DNA of 64,000 bases from Arthrobacter methylotrophus (GCF_039539965.1 NZ_BAABED010000001.1:4588001-4652000), one strand, 5' to 3'. Counted from the first letter of the stretch, positions 16,961 to 25,422 are shown. The notes: a model not told the origin generated them from the letters alone. Numbers and translations are program-made.

Positions 16961-17397
16961 GCGCCAATCCGTCCCAAGGCGCTGTCCAGCGCGGTGCCAC
17001 CTCGCAGGAAATCTACGACGCCGGTATGGTGGTCCGCCGTGAAGTGCTTGGCGATGCCCACGTGGACCGCGCCAACGCCAAGAAGGATCCTTTCACCGAG
17101 GACTTCCAGGACATGATCACGCGAATCGCCTGGGGCGGCATATGGACCCGACCGGGCCTGACGCGGCAAATGCGCTCTGCCGTCACGATCACCGCCATGG
17201 TGGCGCACGGGCACTGGGAGGAGCTGGCCATGCACATCCGCGCGGCCATCACGAACGGGCTGAGCAGGGACGAAATAAAGGAAATCCTGCTGCAGACCGC
17301 CATCTACTGCGGAGTCCCCTCCGCCAACACAGCTTTCAAGACTGCGCAGGCCGTCTTCGCCGAGCTCGACAACACCCCCATCCCTTCCCCCAACTAG
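16957..17397 (+). CDS. pcaC: 4-carboxymuconolactone decarboxylase
   Basis: A 146-residue AhpD-like fold protein that decarboxylates 4-carboxymuconolactone to the enol-lactone hydrolysed by PcaD. Family signatures include VRREVLGDAHVDRA, FQDMITRIAWGGIWTRPGL, RSAVTITAM and the C-terminal IYCGVPSANTAF. It overlaps pcaD (ATGA). Its last codons, CCC AAC TAG, are the first bases of the 66-bp palindrome, so the repeat provides the stop codon. Confidence 0.94.
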   Translation: MSANPSQGAVQRGATSQEIYDAGMVVRREVLGDAHVDRANAKKDPFTEDFQDMITRIAWGGIWTRPGLTRQMRSAVTITAMVAHGHWEELAMHIRAAITNGLSRDEIKEILLQTAIYCGVPSANTAFKTAQAVFAELDNTPIPSPN

Positions 17398-17454
17398 CTC
17401 GCAGTTGTTGTCGGTTTGAGCCCTCATAACGACAACAACTGCGAGCTAGTTGGG
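17389..17454. repeat. 66-bp intergenic palindrome, copy 2
   Basis: Nearly the same sequence and exactly the same length as the element at 472-537, with arms beginning CCCAACTAGCTCGCAGTTG. It starts inside pcaC, supplying its final codons, and ends 23 bp before pcaF. It may attenuate or stabilise the transcript between pcaHGBDC and pcaFIJ. Confidence 0.82.
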
Positions 17455-17476
17455 ACTACCGAATGTAGAGGAACTT

Positions 17477-18706
17477 ATGAAGCAGGCTTTTGTGTACGAT
17501 GCCGTGCGCACCCCTTTTGGAAAGTTCGGCTCCGGTCTTGCCGGGGTCCGTCCGGATGATCTCGCGGCCCATGTGGTGCGCGAAGCCGTCAAGCGCGCCC
17601 CGGCCTTGGATGTTGAGCGGATCGATGAGGTGGTCTTCGGGAACGCCAACGGTGCGGGGGAAGAGAACCGCAACATCGCCCGTATGGCCACCCTGTTGGC
17701 GGGGCTGCCGGTCTCGATCCCGGGCACCACGGTCAACCGCCTGTGCGGCTCGTCGCTGGATGCTGCCATCATTGCTTCGCGCCAGATCAACGCCGGCGAC
17801 GCCGAGCTCATGTTGGTGGGCGGGGCCGAGTCGATGTCCCGTGCCCCGTGGGTACTGCCCAAGACTTCCAAGCCGTACCCGGCCGGTGACATGACCCTGG
17901 CTTCGACCACCCTGGGCTGGCGGTTGGTCAACCCGGCGATGCCGAAGGACTGGACCGTTTCCCTCGGTGAGGCCACGGAGCGGTTGCGGGAGAAGTACGG
18001 GATTACCCGGGAACGGCAGGACGAGTTCTCGGCTGCCTCGCACAACCTGGCTGCAGCTGCCTGGGATGAGGGCTTCTATGACCAGTTGGTGACCCAGGTT
18101 CCTGGCACGGATCTGGTCCGCGATGAAAGCATCCGGGCAGGCTCGACGGCGGAGAAGCTCGCCGGGCTCAAGACGGTGTTCCGGCCCGAATCGTCCGGTG
18201 TTGAGGGCGGAACCGTCACCGCCGGCAATGCCTCGCCGTTGTCCGACGGCGCCTCCGCGGCGTGGATCGGCAGCGAAAGCGCCGCCGGGCTGCTGGGACT
18301 GGAACCGCTGGCACGGATCGCGGGCCGCGGGGCCCACGGCAACGATCCGCAGTTCTTCGGCTACGCGCCGGTGGAGGCCGCGAACAAGGCACTCGCGAAG
18401 GCAGGCATCGGCTGGGACCAAGTGGGCGCCGTCGAACTTAACGAAGCATTCGCCGCGCAATCCCTGGCGTGTATTGATGCGTGGGGGATCGACCCGTCCA
18501 TCGTGAACCGGCACGGCGGCGCGATCGCCATGGGCCACCCTTTGGGTGCTTCCGGGACCCGGATCCTGGGGACGCTGGCCCGCAGCCTGCAGGCTTCCGG
18601 TCAGCGTTGGGGCGTCGCGGCGATCTGCATCGGCGTCGGGCAAGGCCTGGCCGTGGTACTCGAAAACGTCACTGCCGGCACGTCGGCACAAGCGGTTAAG
18701 GGTTAG
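17477..18706 (+). CDS. pcaF: 3-oxoadipyl-CoA thiolase
   Basis: A 409-residue thiolase that cleaves 3-oxoadipyl-CoA to succinyl-CoA and acetyl-CoA. The acyl-accepting Cys is in NRLCGSS (about 90), and the general-base His and second Cys are in GGAIAMGHPLGASG and CIGVGQG near the C-terminus. The ATG at 17477 has AGAGGA upstream; the frame is open a little further back into the palindrome, without support. It is followed at 3 bp by pcaI. Confidence 0.94.
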   Translation: MKQAFVYDAVRTPFGKFGSGLAGVRPDDLAAHVVREAVKRAPALDVERIDEVVFGNANGAGEENRNIARMATLLAGLPVSIPGTTVNRLCGSSLDAAIIASRQINAGDAELMLVGGAESMSRAPWVLPKTSKPYPAGDMTLASTTLGWRLVNPAMPKDWTVSLGEATERLREKYGITRERQDEFSAASHNLAAAAWDEGFYDQLVTQVPGTDLVRDESIRAGSTAEKLAGLKTVFRPESSGVEGGTVTAGNASPLSDGASAAWIGSESAAGLLGLEPLARIAGRGAHGNDPQFFGYAPVEAANKALAKAGIGWDQVGAVELNEAFAAQSLACIDAWGIDPSIVNRHGGAIAMGHPLGASGTRILGTLARSLQASGQRWGVAAICIGVGQGLAVVLENVTAGTSAQAVKG

Positions 18707-18709
18707 GAA

Positions 18710-19369
18710 ATGCTGAATTTTATTGACACTGTCGGCGAGGCAGTCTCCGGCATCAAGGACGGCTCCACCGTGATGATCGGCGGCTTCGGCAATGCCGGGC
18801 AGCCGTTCGAACTGATCGACGCGCTGCTGGACTGCGGCGCCACCGAGCTCACTGTGGTGAACAACAACGCCGGCCAGGCCGATCAGGGCCTGGCGCTGCT
18901 CATCAAGGAAGGACGGGTCCGCAAGATGATCTGTTCCTTTCCGCGCCAGTCCGATTCCTGGCACTTCGATGCCAAGTACAGGGCCGGGGAAATCGAACTC
19001 GAGCTCGTTCCGCAAGGCAACCTGGCCGAGCGCATCCGGGCCGCCGGCGCCGGAATCGGCGGCTTCTTTACCCCCACCGGCTACGGAACCATGCTGGCAG
19101 AGGGCAAGGAAACCCGGCTGCTGGACGGCAAGTGGCAAGTGTTCGAGACCCCTATCCACGCCGACGTCGCGCTCATCAAAGCGCTCAAAGCGGACGGCAA
19201 GGGAAACCTCGTCTACCGCAAGACGGCCCGGAACTTCGGCCCCATCATGGCTGCCGCGGCCAAGCACACCATCGTCCAGGTCTCCGACATCGTTCCCACC
19301 GGCGCCATGGACCCGGAGAACGTGGTGACCCCCGGAATCTACGTCAACAGCATCGTGAAGGTGGCATGA
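18710..19369 (+). CDS. pcaI: 3-oxoadipate CoA-transferase subunit alpha
   Basis: A 219-residue family I CoA-transferase A subunit, with GSTVMIGGFGNAGQPFELI at the start and GAGIGGFFTPTGYGT in the middle. With PcaJ it moves CoA from succinyl-CoA to 3-oxoadipate. The ATG follows the pcaF stop by 3 bp with GGTTAGGAA upstream, and the stop is one base before the pcaJ start. Confidence 0.93.
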   Translation: MLNFIDTVGEAVSGIKDGSTVMIGGFGNAGQPFELIDALLDCGATELTVVNNNAGQADQGLALLIKEGRVRKMICSFPRQSDSWHFDAKYRAGEIELELVPQGNLAERIRAAGAGIGGFFTPTGYGTMLAEGKETRLLDGKWQVFETPIHADVALIKALKADGKGNLVYRKTARNFGPIMAAAAKHTIVQVSDIVPTGAMDPENVVTPGIYVNSIVKVA

Positions 19370-19370
19370 C

Positions 19371-20033
19371 ATGAGCATCCAAACCAACATCCAGACTTCG
19401 GCCACGCCACTGGGTCGCGACGACCTCGCGCGGCTCGTGGCCCGGGACATCGCCCCTGGTTCGTTCGTGAACCTTGGCATCGGACAGCCCACGCTCGTTT
19501 CCAACTACCTCACGGAAGAGCAGAACATCACGCTCCACACGGAGAACGGGATGCTCGGCATGGGTCCTGAAGCCAAGGGCGACGAGATCGACGGCGACCT
19601 TATCAACGCCGGCAAGATTCCCGTCACTGAGCTCCCGGGGGCGAGCTACTTCCACCACGCCGATTCCTTCGCGATCATGCGCGGCGGCCACCTGGATATC
19701 TGCGTGCTGGGCGCTTTCCAAGTCTCCGCCACGGGAGACCTCGCGAATTGGCACACCGGCGCGCCGGACGCGATCCCGGCCGTCGGCGGGGCGATGGACC
19801 TGGCCACCGGCGCGAAGGACGTGTTCGTCATGATGACGCTCCTGACCCGCGACGGCGTGTCCAAACTCGTCGATACCTGCAGCTACCCGCTCACCGGTGT
19901 GGGCTGCGTGACGCGGGTGTACACGGAAAAGGCCGTGTTCCTGACAGGGCCCGACGGCGTGAGGGTGCGTGAGACGTTCGGCTGCACGTTCGAAGAACTC
20001 CAAGCCTTGGTCCCGGTCCCGCTGCTGCACTGA
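19371..20033 (+). CDS. pcaJ: 3-oxoadipate CoA-transferase subunit beta
   Basis: A 220-residue B subunit of the same CoA-transferase. It contains NLGIGQPTLVSNYL and the segment ENGMLGMGP, whose Glu forms the acyl-glutamyl and CoA-glutamyl intermediates. Last structural gene of the pcaFIJ block; a palindrome and pcaR follow. Confidence 0.93.
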   Translation: MSIQTNIQTSATPLGRDDLARLVARDIAPGSFVNLGIGQPTLVSNYLTEEQNITLHTENGMLGMGPEAKGDEIDGDLINAGKIPVTELPGASYFHHADSFAIMRGGHLDICVLGAFQVSATGDLANWHTGAPDAIPAVGGAMDLATGAKDVFVMMTLLTRDGVSKLVDTCSYPLTGVGCVTRVYTEKAVFLTGPDGVRVRETFGCTFEELQALVPVPLLH

Positions 20034-20042
20034 CAACCGCCA

Positions 20043-20105
20043 GCGCGAACTGGCGGCAGATGCCCTCTGGAAAGACTTTAAAGGGCATCTGCTGCCAGTT
20101 CGCGC
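20043..20105. repeat. 63-bp palindrome between pcaJ and pcaR
   Basis: Inverted repeat whose arms begin GCGCGAACTGGCGGCAGATG, paired over about 24 bp with one G-T position, plus a weaker inner region. It begins 10 bp after pcaJ and ends 17 bp before pcaR. It has no T-run after the stem. Its size and position match the 66-bp elements but the sequence differs. Confidence 0.75.
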
Positions 20106-20122
20106 CAATAAGATTGGTAACC

Positions 20123-20947
20123 ATGACCGATGCAGCAGTAGCCGGGGCGCCGCGGACACGCGCTCCTCAGGCGAGTGACCAGTACGTGCAATCACTGGCC
20201 CGTGGCTTGTCCGTGATCCGCGCGTTCGACGCAGCCCACCCCGTCATGACGCTCAGTGAGGTGGCGGCGCGTACCAACCTGACCCGCGCCACCGCCCGCC
20301 GGTTCCTGCACACCCTCGTGGAGCTGGGTTATGTCCGCACGGACGGTAAAACCTTCGCCCTGACGGCGATGGTGCTGCAGCTCGGCTACTCCTACTTGTC
20401 GGCATTGTCCCTGCCCCAGCTCGCGCAGCCGCACCTTGAAGACCTCTCACTGAACCTGGGGGAGTCCACGTCGGCCGCGGTGCTCGATGGCATGGACATC
20501 TTCTACGTAGCCCGGGTGACAACGCGCCGCATCATGACGGTCGGCATCTCGGTGGGCACCCGCTTCCCGGCCTACGCGACGTCCATGGGGCGCGTGCTTC
20601 TGGCGAATCTTCCGCCGCAGAAACTGGACGAATACCTGTCTGCGGTGGAGTTCAAAGCCCTGACGCCACGCACCATCACGGCCCGTGAAGAACTCGTGGC
20701 CGAGCTGAACCGCGTGCGCAAGCAGGGCTGGTGCCTGCTGGACCAGGAGCTGGAAATCGGACTCATGTCGATCGCCGCGCCCGTCTGGAACCACAATGCG
20801 GGCCATGTGGCTGCCGCGGTCAATGTCTCGCTTCAGGCCCAAAATGTCGCCGCGCAGCCGAACCCGGAGGCCTACCTCGAATCGGTCAGGGAGCAGATCG
20901 TGGAAACTGCCAGGGCGATATCGCGGGACGTCTCGGCAAAGCACTAG
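20123..20947 (+). CDS. pcaR: IclR-family regulator PcaR-like
   Basis: A 274-residue IclR-family activator/repressor with an N-terminal winged helix (LARGLSVIRAFDAAHPVMTLSEVAAR then TRATARRFLHTLVELGYV) and the effector domain (RFPAYATSMGRVLLA, GWCLLDQELEIGLMSIAAPV). PcaR, PcaU and PobR share this architecture. Placement directly after pcaFIJ supports control of the protocatechuate genes by an intermediate such as 3-oxoadipate. The ATG at 20123 is used; no strong ribosome site is visible and the longer frame runs into the palindrome. Confidence 0.88.
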   Translation: MTDAAVAGAPRTRAPQASDQYVQSLARGLSVIRAFDAAHPVMTLSEVAARTNLTRATARRFLHTLVELGYVRTDGKTFALTAMVLQLGYSYLSALSLPQLAQPHLEDLSLNLGESTSAAVLDGMDIFYVARVTTRRIMTVGISVGTRFPAYATSMGRVLLANLPPQKLDEYLSAVEFKALTPRTITAREELVAELNRVRKQGWCLLDQELEIGLMSIAAPVWNHNAGHVAAAVNVSLQAQNVAAQPNPEAYLESVREQIVETARAISRDVSAKH

Positions 20948-20963
20948 GCCGGGGGCGCCTGGG

Positions 20964-21575
20964 TTACCGCGTCAGTTTGGCATCGTCAGGGTGCTCGTCG
21001 CCGATGTGCCCTGGTGCGTTGGCGGCCAGGACCCGCTGGACGAAGGCGCCGTATTCCTCCATGTAGTGGCGTAGGACGGACGCGGTGCCTTCGTCTTGGA
21101 CCGTTCCGTCCTCGTTGTAGGCGGCGGGATTGAATTTGATGTAGGCCTCCGGAGAGTTCAGTTGCGGTGCGTCGAGGAAGCTCAACACGCTGCGCATGGA
21201 GGCCTGCATCACGGCCGTACCGATGCTGCCGGGGGACGTGCCGATGATGCCCGTGGGCTTGCGCGCGAAGGAGTTGGTTCCCCAGGGCCGGGATCCCCAG
21301 TCGATGGCATTCTTCAGGGCGCCGGGGATGGAGCGGTTGTACTCGGGGGAGATGAACAGGATGCCGTCCGACGCTGCGATCGCCTCCTTGAGGGCGCGTG
21401 CCGCGGGAGGGTAGTCGGCGTCGTAGTCCGGGCTGTACAGGGGCAGGTCCTTGAGGAGAATCTCGGTGAATTCGAGTTCCTCCGGCGCTACGCTGATGAG
21501 CGCCTTGGACAGAACCCGGTTGATGGATCGGCTTGAGAGGCTGCCGACGAAGTATCCGATCTTGTACGTGGCCAT
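20964..21575 (-). CDS. NADPH-dependent FMN reductase family protein
   Basis: A 203-residue flavodoxin-fold protein with the FMN phosphate loop GSLSSRSINRVL at residues 10-21 and the family motif SPEYNRSIPGALKNAIDW. It should reduce FMN or quinones/azo compounds with NAD(P)H in the cytoplasm. It converges with pcaR, 16 bp away, and is probably independent of the pca genes. The ATG at 21575 gives the normal family start; a longer frame lacks support. Confidence 0.88.
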   Translation of the reverse strand: MATYKIGYFVGSLSSRSINRVLSKALISVAPEELEFTEILLKDLPLYSPDYDADYPPAARALKEAIAASDGILFISPEYNRSIPGALKNAIDWGSRPWGTNSFARKPTGIIGTSPGSIGTAVMQASMRSVLSFLDAPQLNSPEAYIKFNPAAYNEDGTVQDEGTASVLRHYMEEYGAFVQRVLAANAPGHIGDEHPDDAKLTR

Positions 21576-21731
21576 GGCAGCGAGCTTAGTAGAGCAGTCT
21601 GAAGATGGAAATGGCCTGGCAGCCCCGGGCACCTACTCCCGCCCGCGCCTTCCGCGTCCTAGACTCAAGCCAACGACGGCTCGGGGCAATGATGTCCGGA
21701 AAGGCATTGAGGTTTCGGGAAGGGAGCGCGG

Positions 21732-22940
21732 GTGAAACTTGGCATAGCGCGGGAACGCCTGGACGGCGAACGGCGGGTGGCTGCGACGCCGGAAACCGTC
21801 AAGCAGTTGGCGGGACTCGGGCTGGAGGTCTTGGTCGAAAGCGGAGCAGGAACCGCCGCGGGCCACAGCGATGAGGACTACCGGCAGGCTGGCGCACTCA
21901 TCGTCCCCGCGCTGGATCTCGCAGCTCTGAACGTTTACGCGCATGTCCGCCCCCTTGAGCCCACGACGGCGGCCGCGCTGCGCCGGGGGGCCGTCACCGT
22001 GGGCCTGGCCTCGCCGTCGTCGGAGCTTCCCACCGTCCGCGCGCTCGCCGAAGCAGGCGTGACCTCGTTTGCCCTTGAGTTGGTACCACGTATTTCGCGG
22101 GCACAGTCCATGGACGCGCTCACTTCCCAGGCGCTCGTGGCCGGGTACCGCTGCGTGCTCGAGGCCGCGATGCGCCTCCCGCGTTTCTTCCCGCTTTACA
22201 TGACCGCGGCCGGAACCATCCCCCCGGCCCGCGTGCTGGTGCTGGGTGCCGGCGTGGCAGGCCTGCAGGCCATCGGCACCGCCAAACGGCTGGGCGCGCG
22301 CGTCTCCGCCAACGACATCCGGCCGGCGTCAGCGGACGAGGTCGCATCCATGGGCGGCACGTTCATCAAGCTCGACGTCGAGACGGCGGAGGCCTCGGGA
22401 GGCTACGCCCGAGAGCTCAGCGCAGACCGCGGCGCCTTGCAGCGCGAGCTGCTCGCCCCGCACGTGGCCCAGGCGGACGTTCTCATCACGACGGCGTCCG
22501 TCCCCGGGCGGCGGGCACCGCTTCTGGTAAGCCGCGAGATGGTGCAGCACATGCGCCCCGGATCGGTCGTCGTCGACCTCGCCGCGGAGTCCGGCGGCAA
22601 TGTGGAAGGCTCGGTGCCTGGCTTGGATCTTGAGATCCCGACGGCGGATGGCCAGGGCATGGTCACCCTGGTGGGGATGAAGGATGTCGCCTCCGCGATG
22701 CCGGCGGACGCTTCGCGCCTCTACGCGAAGAATGTCGCGAACTTCATCGCCCTCATGGCCGCGGAGGGCCAGGTGGTGCCGGACTTCGGCGATGAGGTGG
22801 TGGCAGGTGCGTGCCTGACGCACGACGGCGAGGTGCGGCATGGCCCGACGGCTGCGGCACTTGCGGCGCTATCAGCCGAGGCTGCCGAATCCGTGGGCTC
22901 CGCAGGTTCCGTCAGCTCGGCGAACGAGGGGGTTTCCTGA
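21732..22940 (+). CDS. pntAA: NAD(P) transhydrogenase subunit alpha part 1
   Basis: A 402-residue NAD(H)-binding domain I of proton-translocating transhydrogenase, related to alanine dehydrogenase. It shows ARERLDGERRVAATPETV, RISRAQSMDALTSQA and the Rossmann GAGVAGLQAIGTAKRLGARV. The GTG at 21732 has AAGGGAG upstream. The alpha subunit is split here, with the membrane part encoded by the next gene, as in many actinobacteria and Rhodospirillum. Start of a coupled three-gene operon. Confidence 0.93.
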   Translation: MKLGIARERLDGERRVAATPETVKQLAGLGLEVLVESGAGTAAGHSDEDYRQAGALIVPALDLAALNVYAHVRPLEPTTAAALRRGAVTVGLASPSSELPTVRALAEAGVTSFALELVPRISRAQSMDALTSQALVAGYRCVLEAAMRLPRFFPLYMTAAGTIPPARVLVLGAGVAGLQAIGTAKRLGARVSANDIRPASADEVASMGGTFIKLDVETAEASGGYARELSADRGALQRELLAPHVAQADVLITTASVPGRRAPLLVSREMVQHMRPGSVVVDLAAESGGNVEGSVPGLDLEIPTADGQGMVTLVGMKDVASAMPADASRLYAKNVANFIALMAAEGQVVPDFGDEVVAGACLTHDGEVRHGPTAAALAALSAEAAESVGSAGSVSSANEGVS

Positions 22941-23311
22941 TGGACGGCATCGCACTGCTCACCATCACCGTGTTGGCGGTGTTCGTGGGCTTCGAAGTGG
23001 TCTCCAAGGTCTCGAGCACGCTGCACACGCCCTTGATGTCCGGGGCCAACGCCATTCACGGGATCATCCTGGTGGGCGCCATCATCGTCGCCGGGCAGGC
23101 CTCGGACCCGTGGGTTCTCGCGGTAGCCTTGCTCGCCGTCGTCCTCGCTACCGCCAATTTGGTGGGCGGTTTCGTGGTGACGGACCGGATGCTGGAGATG
23201 TTCCGCGGACGGAAGCGGGATTTATCGGCGGACAAGGAACCCGTGTCTAAGACCCCCGAGGTCAAATCCCCCGAGGTCAAATCCCCCGAGGTCAAGGAGG
23301 ACTTCCGGTGA
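22940..23311 (+). CDS. pntAB: NAD(P) transhydrogenase subunit alpha part 2
   Basis: A 123-residue membrane subunit with about four helices (LLTITVLAVFVGFEVV, HGIILVGAIIVAG, VLAVALLAVVLATANLVGGFVV). HTPLMSGANAIHGI is the conserved proton-channel segment. The start ATG overlaps the pntAA stop (TGATG). The C-terminal tail carries three PEVK units encoded by a 15-nt tandem repeat (about 23251-23295) not normally found in this subunit. Confidence 0.92.
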   Translation: MDGIALLTITVLAVFVGFEVVSKVSSTLHTPLMSGANAIHGIILVGAIIVAGQASDPWVLAVALLAVVLATANLVGGFVVTDRMLEMFRGRKRDLSADKEPVSKTPEVKSPEVKSPEVKEDFR

Positions 23312-24681
23312 CCGCCATCAATCCCATGGCGACCTCGCTCCTCTACCTCGCGGCTGCCGTGTGTTTCATCCTCGCCTTGAAAGGACTGAACTCTCCGCGC
23401 ACGGCCAGGCGCGGCAACCTGGTGGGCGCTTTCGGTGCGGCGCTCGCCGTCGCGACGGTCTTCTTCTCGGTCAGAATGGACAACGTGCCCTGGATCCTGG
23501 GTGCGATGGTAGCCGGTTCGGGGGTGGCCGCGCCGGTCGCGCGGCAAGTGAAAATGACCCAGATGCCGCAACTAGTGGCGCTCTTCAACGGAGTGGGCGG
23601 TGGTGCAGCGGCGCTCGTGGCGCTGCTGGAACTCGCGCACACGGAGGACTCCTGGGTGCGTGTGGCCATTGTCTTCACCCTGTTGGTGGGGGCGGTGTCG
23701 TTTGCGGGTTCAGCCATCACGTTCTCCAAGCTGCAGGAGCTCATGACCACCCGACCGGTGGTGTTCCCGGGTCTGCCGACGCTCATGGGAGCGGTGCTGC
23801 TCGCGGCGGTGGGTGCCGCCGTCGCGGTCGTTTTCAGTGGCTCCCTCGCGCTCGCACTGGCGCTGTTGCTGCTGGGGCTCGCGGCGGGCGTGCTTCTCGT
23901 GTTGCCGGTAGGCGGCGCGGACGTGCCGATCGTGATTTCGCTGTTGAATGCCTTCACCGGACTGGCCGTGGCGGCGTCGGGATTGGTGCTGGGCAATGTG
24001 CTTTTGGTGGTGGCCGGCACGTTGGTGGGCGCCTCGGGCACTATCCTCACCCGGGCCATGGCCGCGGCCATGGGCCGCAGTGTTGCGGGTATCCTCTTCG
24101 GCGCGTTCAAGGGAGGCTCGACGGCGGGCTCGACGGCGGTGAGCGAGCGTCCCGTCCGATCCTCCAGCCCGGAGGACGTGGCAGTGCTTCTCGGCTATGC
24201 GCAGCGGGTGATCATCGTTCCCGGCTATGGGCTCGCGGTAGCCCAAGGGCAGCACACGGCCGCCGAGCTTGCGCTCACGCTTGAGGCTCGGGGGATCGAG
24301 GTGGATTTCGCGATCCACCCGGTGGCCGGTCGGATGCCGGGCCACATGAACGTCCTGCTTGCCGAAGCCAACGTGCCCTACGAGTCGCTCAAGGAAATGG
24401 GCGAGATCAACTCGGAGTTCCGCACGGCCGACGTCGCCTTGGTGGTCGGCGCGAATGACGTCGTCAATCCCGCGGCCAAGACCACTGCGGGTTCGCCGAT
24501 CTACGGCATGCCTATCCTCGAAGTTGCCGACGCGCGTCAGGTGGTCTTCCTGAAGCGGTCCATGCGGCCGGGATTCGCGGGGATCGAGAACGAACTCATG
24601 TACGAACCGCAGACCACGCTGTTATTTGGCGACGCCAAGGAATCCCTGGCGAAGGTATTGAGTGCTGTTAAGGCGCTCTGA
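23308..24681 (+). CDS. pntB: NAD(P) transhydrogenase subunit beta
   Basis: A 457-residue subunit with about nine membrane helices and a C-terminal NADP(H)-binding domain III (VIIVPGYGLAVAQ, DFAIHPVAGRMPGHMNVLLAEA, VALVVGANDVVNPAA, VVFLKRSM). It uses the proton gradient to make NADPH from NADH. The GTG at 23308 overlaps the pntAB stop, with GGAGG upstream. The nearby oxygenase pathways could draw on this NADPH, but that is inference. Confidence 0.94.
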   Translation: MTAINPMATSLLYLAAAVCFILALKGLNSPRTARRGNLVGAFGAALAVATVFFSVRMDNVPWILGAMVAGSGVAAPVARQVKMTQMPQLVALFNGVGGGAAALVALLELAHTEDSWVRVAIVFTLLVGAVSFAGSAITFSKLQELMTTRPVVFPGLPTLMGAVLLAAVGAAVAVVFSGSLALALALLLLGLAAGVLLVLPVGGADVPIVISLLNAFTGLAVAASGLVLGNVLLVVAGTLVGASGTILTRAMAAAMGRSVAGILFGAFKGGSTAGSTAVSERPVRSSSPEDVAVLLGYAQRVIIVPGYGLAVAQGQHTAAELALTLEARGIEVDFAIHPVAGRMPGHMNVLLAEANVPYESLKEMGEINSEFRTADVALVVGANDVVNPAAKTTAGSPIYGMPILEVADARQVVFLKRSMRPGFAGIENELMYEPQTTLLFGDAKESLAKVLSAVKAL

Positions 24682-24720
24682 TTTCCCCTAGGGTGCTGGG
24701 GTTTCGGCGAGGTCGAGCCG

Positions 24721-24892
24721 AGCAGCTCCCCGCTGGCCCTCACGACGCGCTGGCCGCCCCGGGCGATTCCATCCCGGTGGTGCCGCTCAGGCACCCGTCC
24801 GCGCGGCCATCGCCGTCGTCCTCATCCTTGTCGCCTTGAGCGCCATGCGGGACATGGCCGTGAACCAGCGGTACCACTGGGATGTCGTCGTC
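24721..24892 (+). pseudogene. Remnant of a polar amino acid ABC transporter permease
   Basis: Two frames together read like the N-terminus of an amino-acid ABC permease: DSIPVVPLRHP (24765-24797), then after a one-base shift VRAAIAVVLILVALSAMRD with NQRYHWDVV (24797-24892). The sequence then loses similarity. I recall this His-Pro, hydrophobic helix, N-x-R-x-x-W-D-V-V order from HisM-type permeases. No intact transporter gene follows. Confidence 0.45.
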
Positions 24893-24954
24893 GCGCCGTC
24901 GCTCCCTAACCCGCGGGGGAGGAACTCACGGCAAACTGTCAGAAACCGCGGGGC

Positions 24955-25035
24955 GCATGGGATGTGCTCTTCGATGTCCAGGGTAAACGGCAGTCCGCGG
25001 GGATTGTCTGCAGTTGCGCCGATGACGAATTCGGG
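24955..25035 (-). pseudogene. RelE/ParE-type toxin remnant
   Basis: On the minus strand the frame reads EFVIGATADNPRGL directly joined to PFTLDIEEHIPCA. The same two segments occur in the RelE-like pseudogene at 35833-36107 (EFVTGALADNPYGLG and LFTLDIEEHI), where about 20 residues separate them. This copy therefore looks internally deleted and is not functional. Confidence 0.5.
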
Positions 25036-25071
25036 CCGAGGAAATCGTTCATTATTTGACCTTCGGTTCAG

Positions 25072-25419
25072 CTAGGGGTGTAGGGGTAAGAGCAAGACGG
25101 TGAAGATTCCCAGCCCTGCTAGGACGACAACGCTGGCAGAGAGGGCGGCTATTGAAGTCGTAGCGGGTGTAATTGCTTCCTGGTTGATGCCGTGTATCGC
25201 GCGGTGGAATCGTCGCTTGCGGGTGCTACCGATGGCCATGGCTGTGACGATTGAGGTCGCGACGAGGGTGCCGACGAACCAGCCATGGTGGGGCATCCAC
25301 CGCAGGAACACGACGGCCGCGATCGTCATGGACATTGTGGTCCGGCCCCAGGCCAGCTCTGTGCGTTCCGGCTGCAGGCCGGCGTCGCCATGGGTTGGCG
25401 TGTAACGTCGCGAAGGCAC
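25072..25419 (-). CDS. DUF202 family membrane protein (shorter of a pair)
   Basis: A 115-residue protein with the DUF202 start motif GLQPERTELAWGRTT and three membrane helices. A GTG start at 25419 follows the preceding gene by 3 bp, so the two DUF202 genes are one unit. The family is a small inner-membrane group of unknown function, often encoded in pairs as here. Confidence 0.85.
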   Translation of the reverse strand: MPSRRYTPTHGDAGLQPERTELAWGRTTMSMTIAAVVFLRWMPHHGWFVGTLVATSIVTAMAIGSTRKRRFHRAIHGINQEAITPATTSIAALSASVVVLAGLGIFTVLLLPLHP

Positions 25420-25422
25420 GGG

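Noticed and set aside
17456..19504. A 682-codon open frame on the minus strand across pcaF and pcaI
   Set aside because: It is the antisense shadow of two certain genes in GC-rich DNA, has no family motif and a skewed His/Arg/Gly-rich composition.
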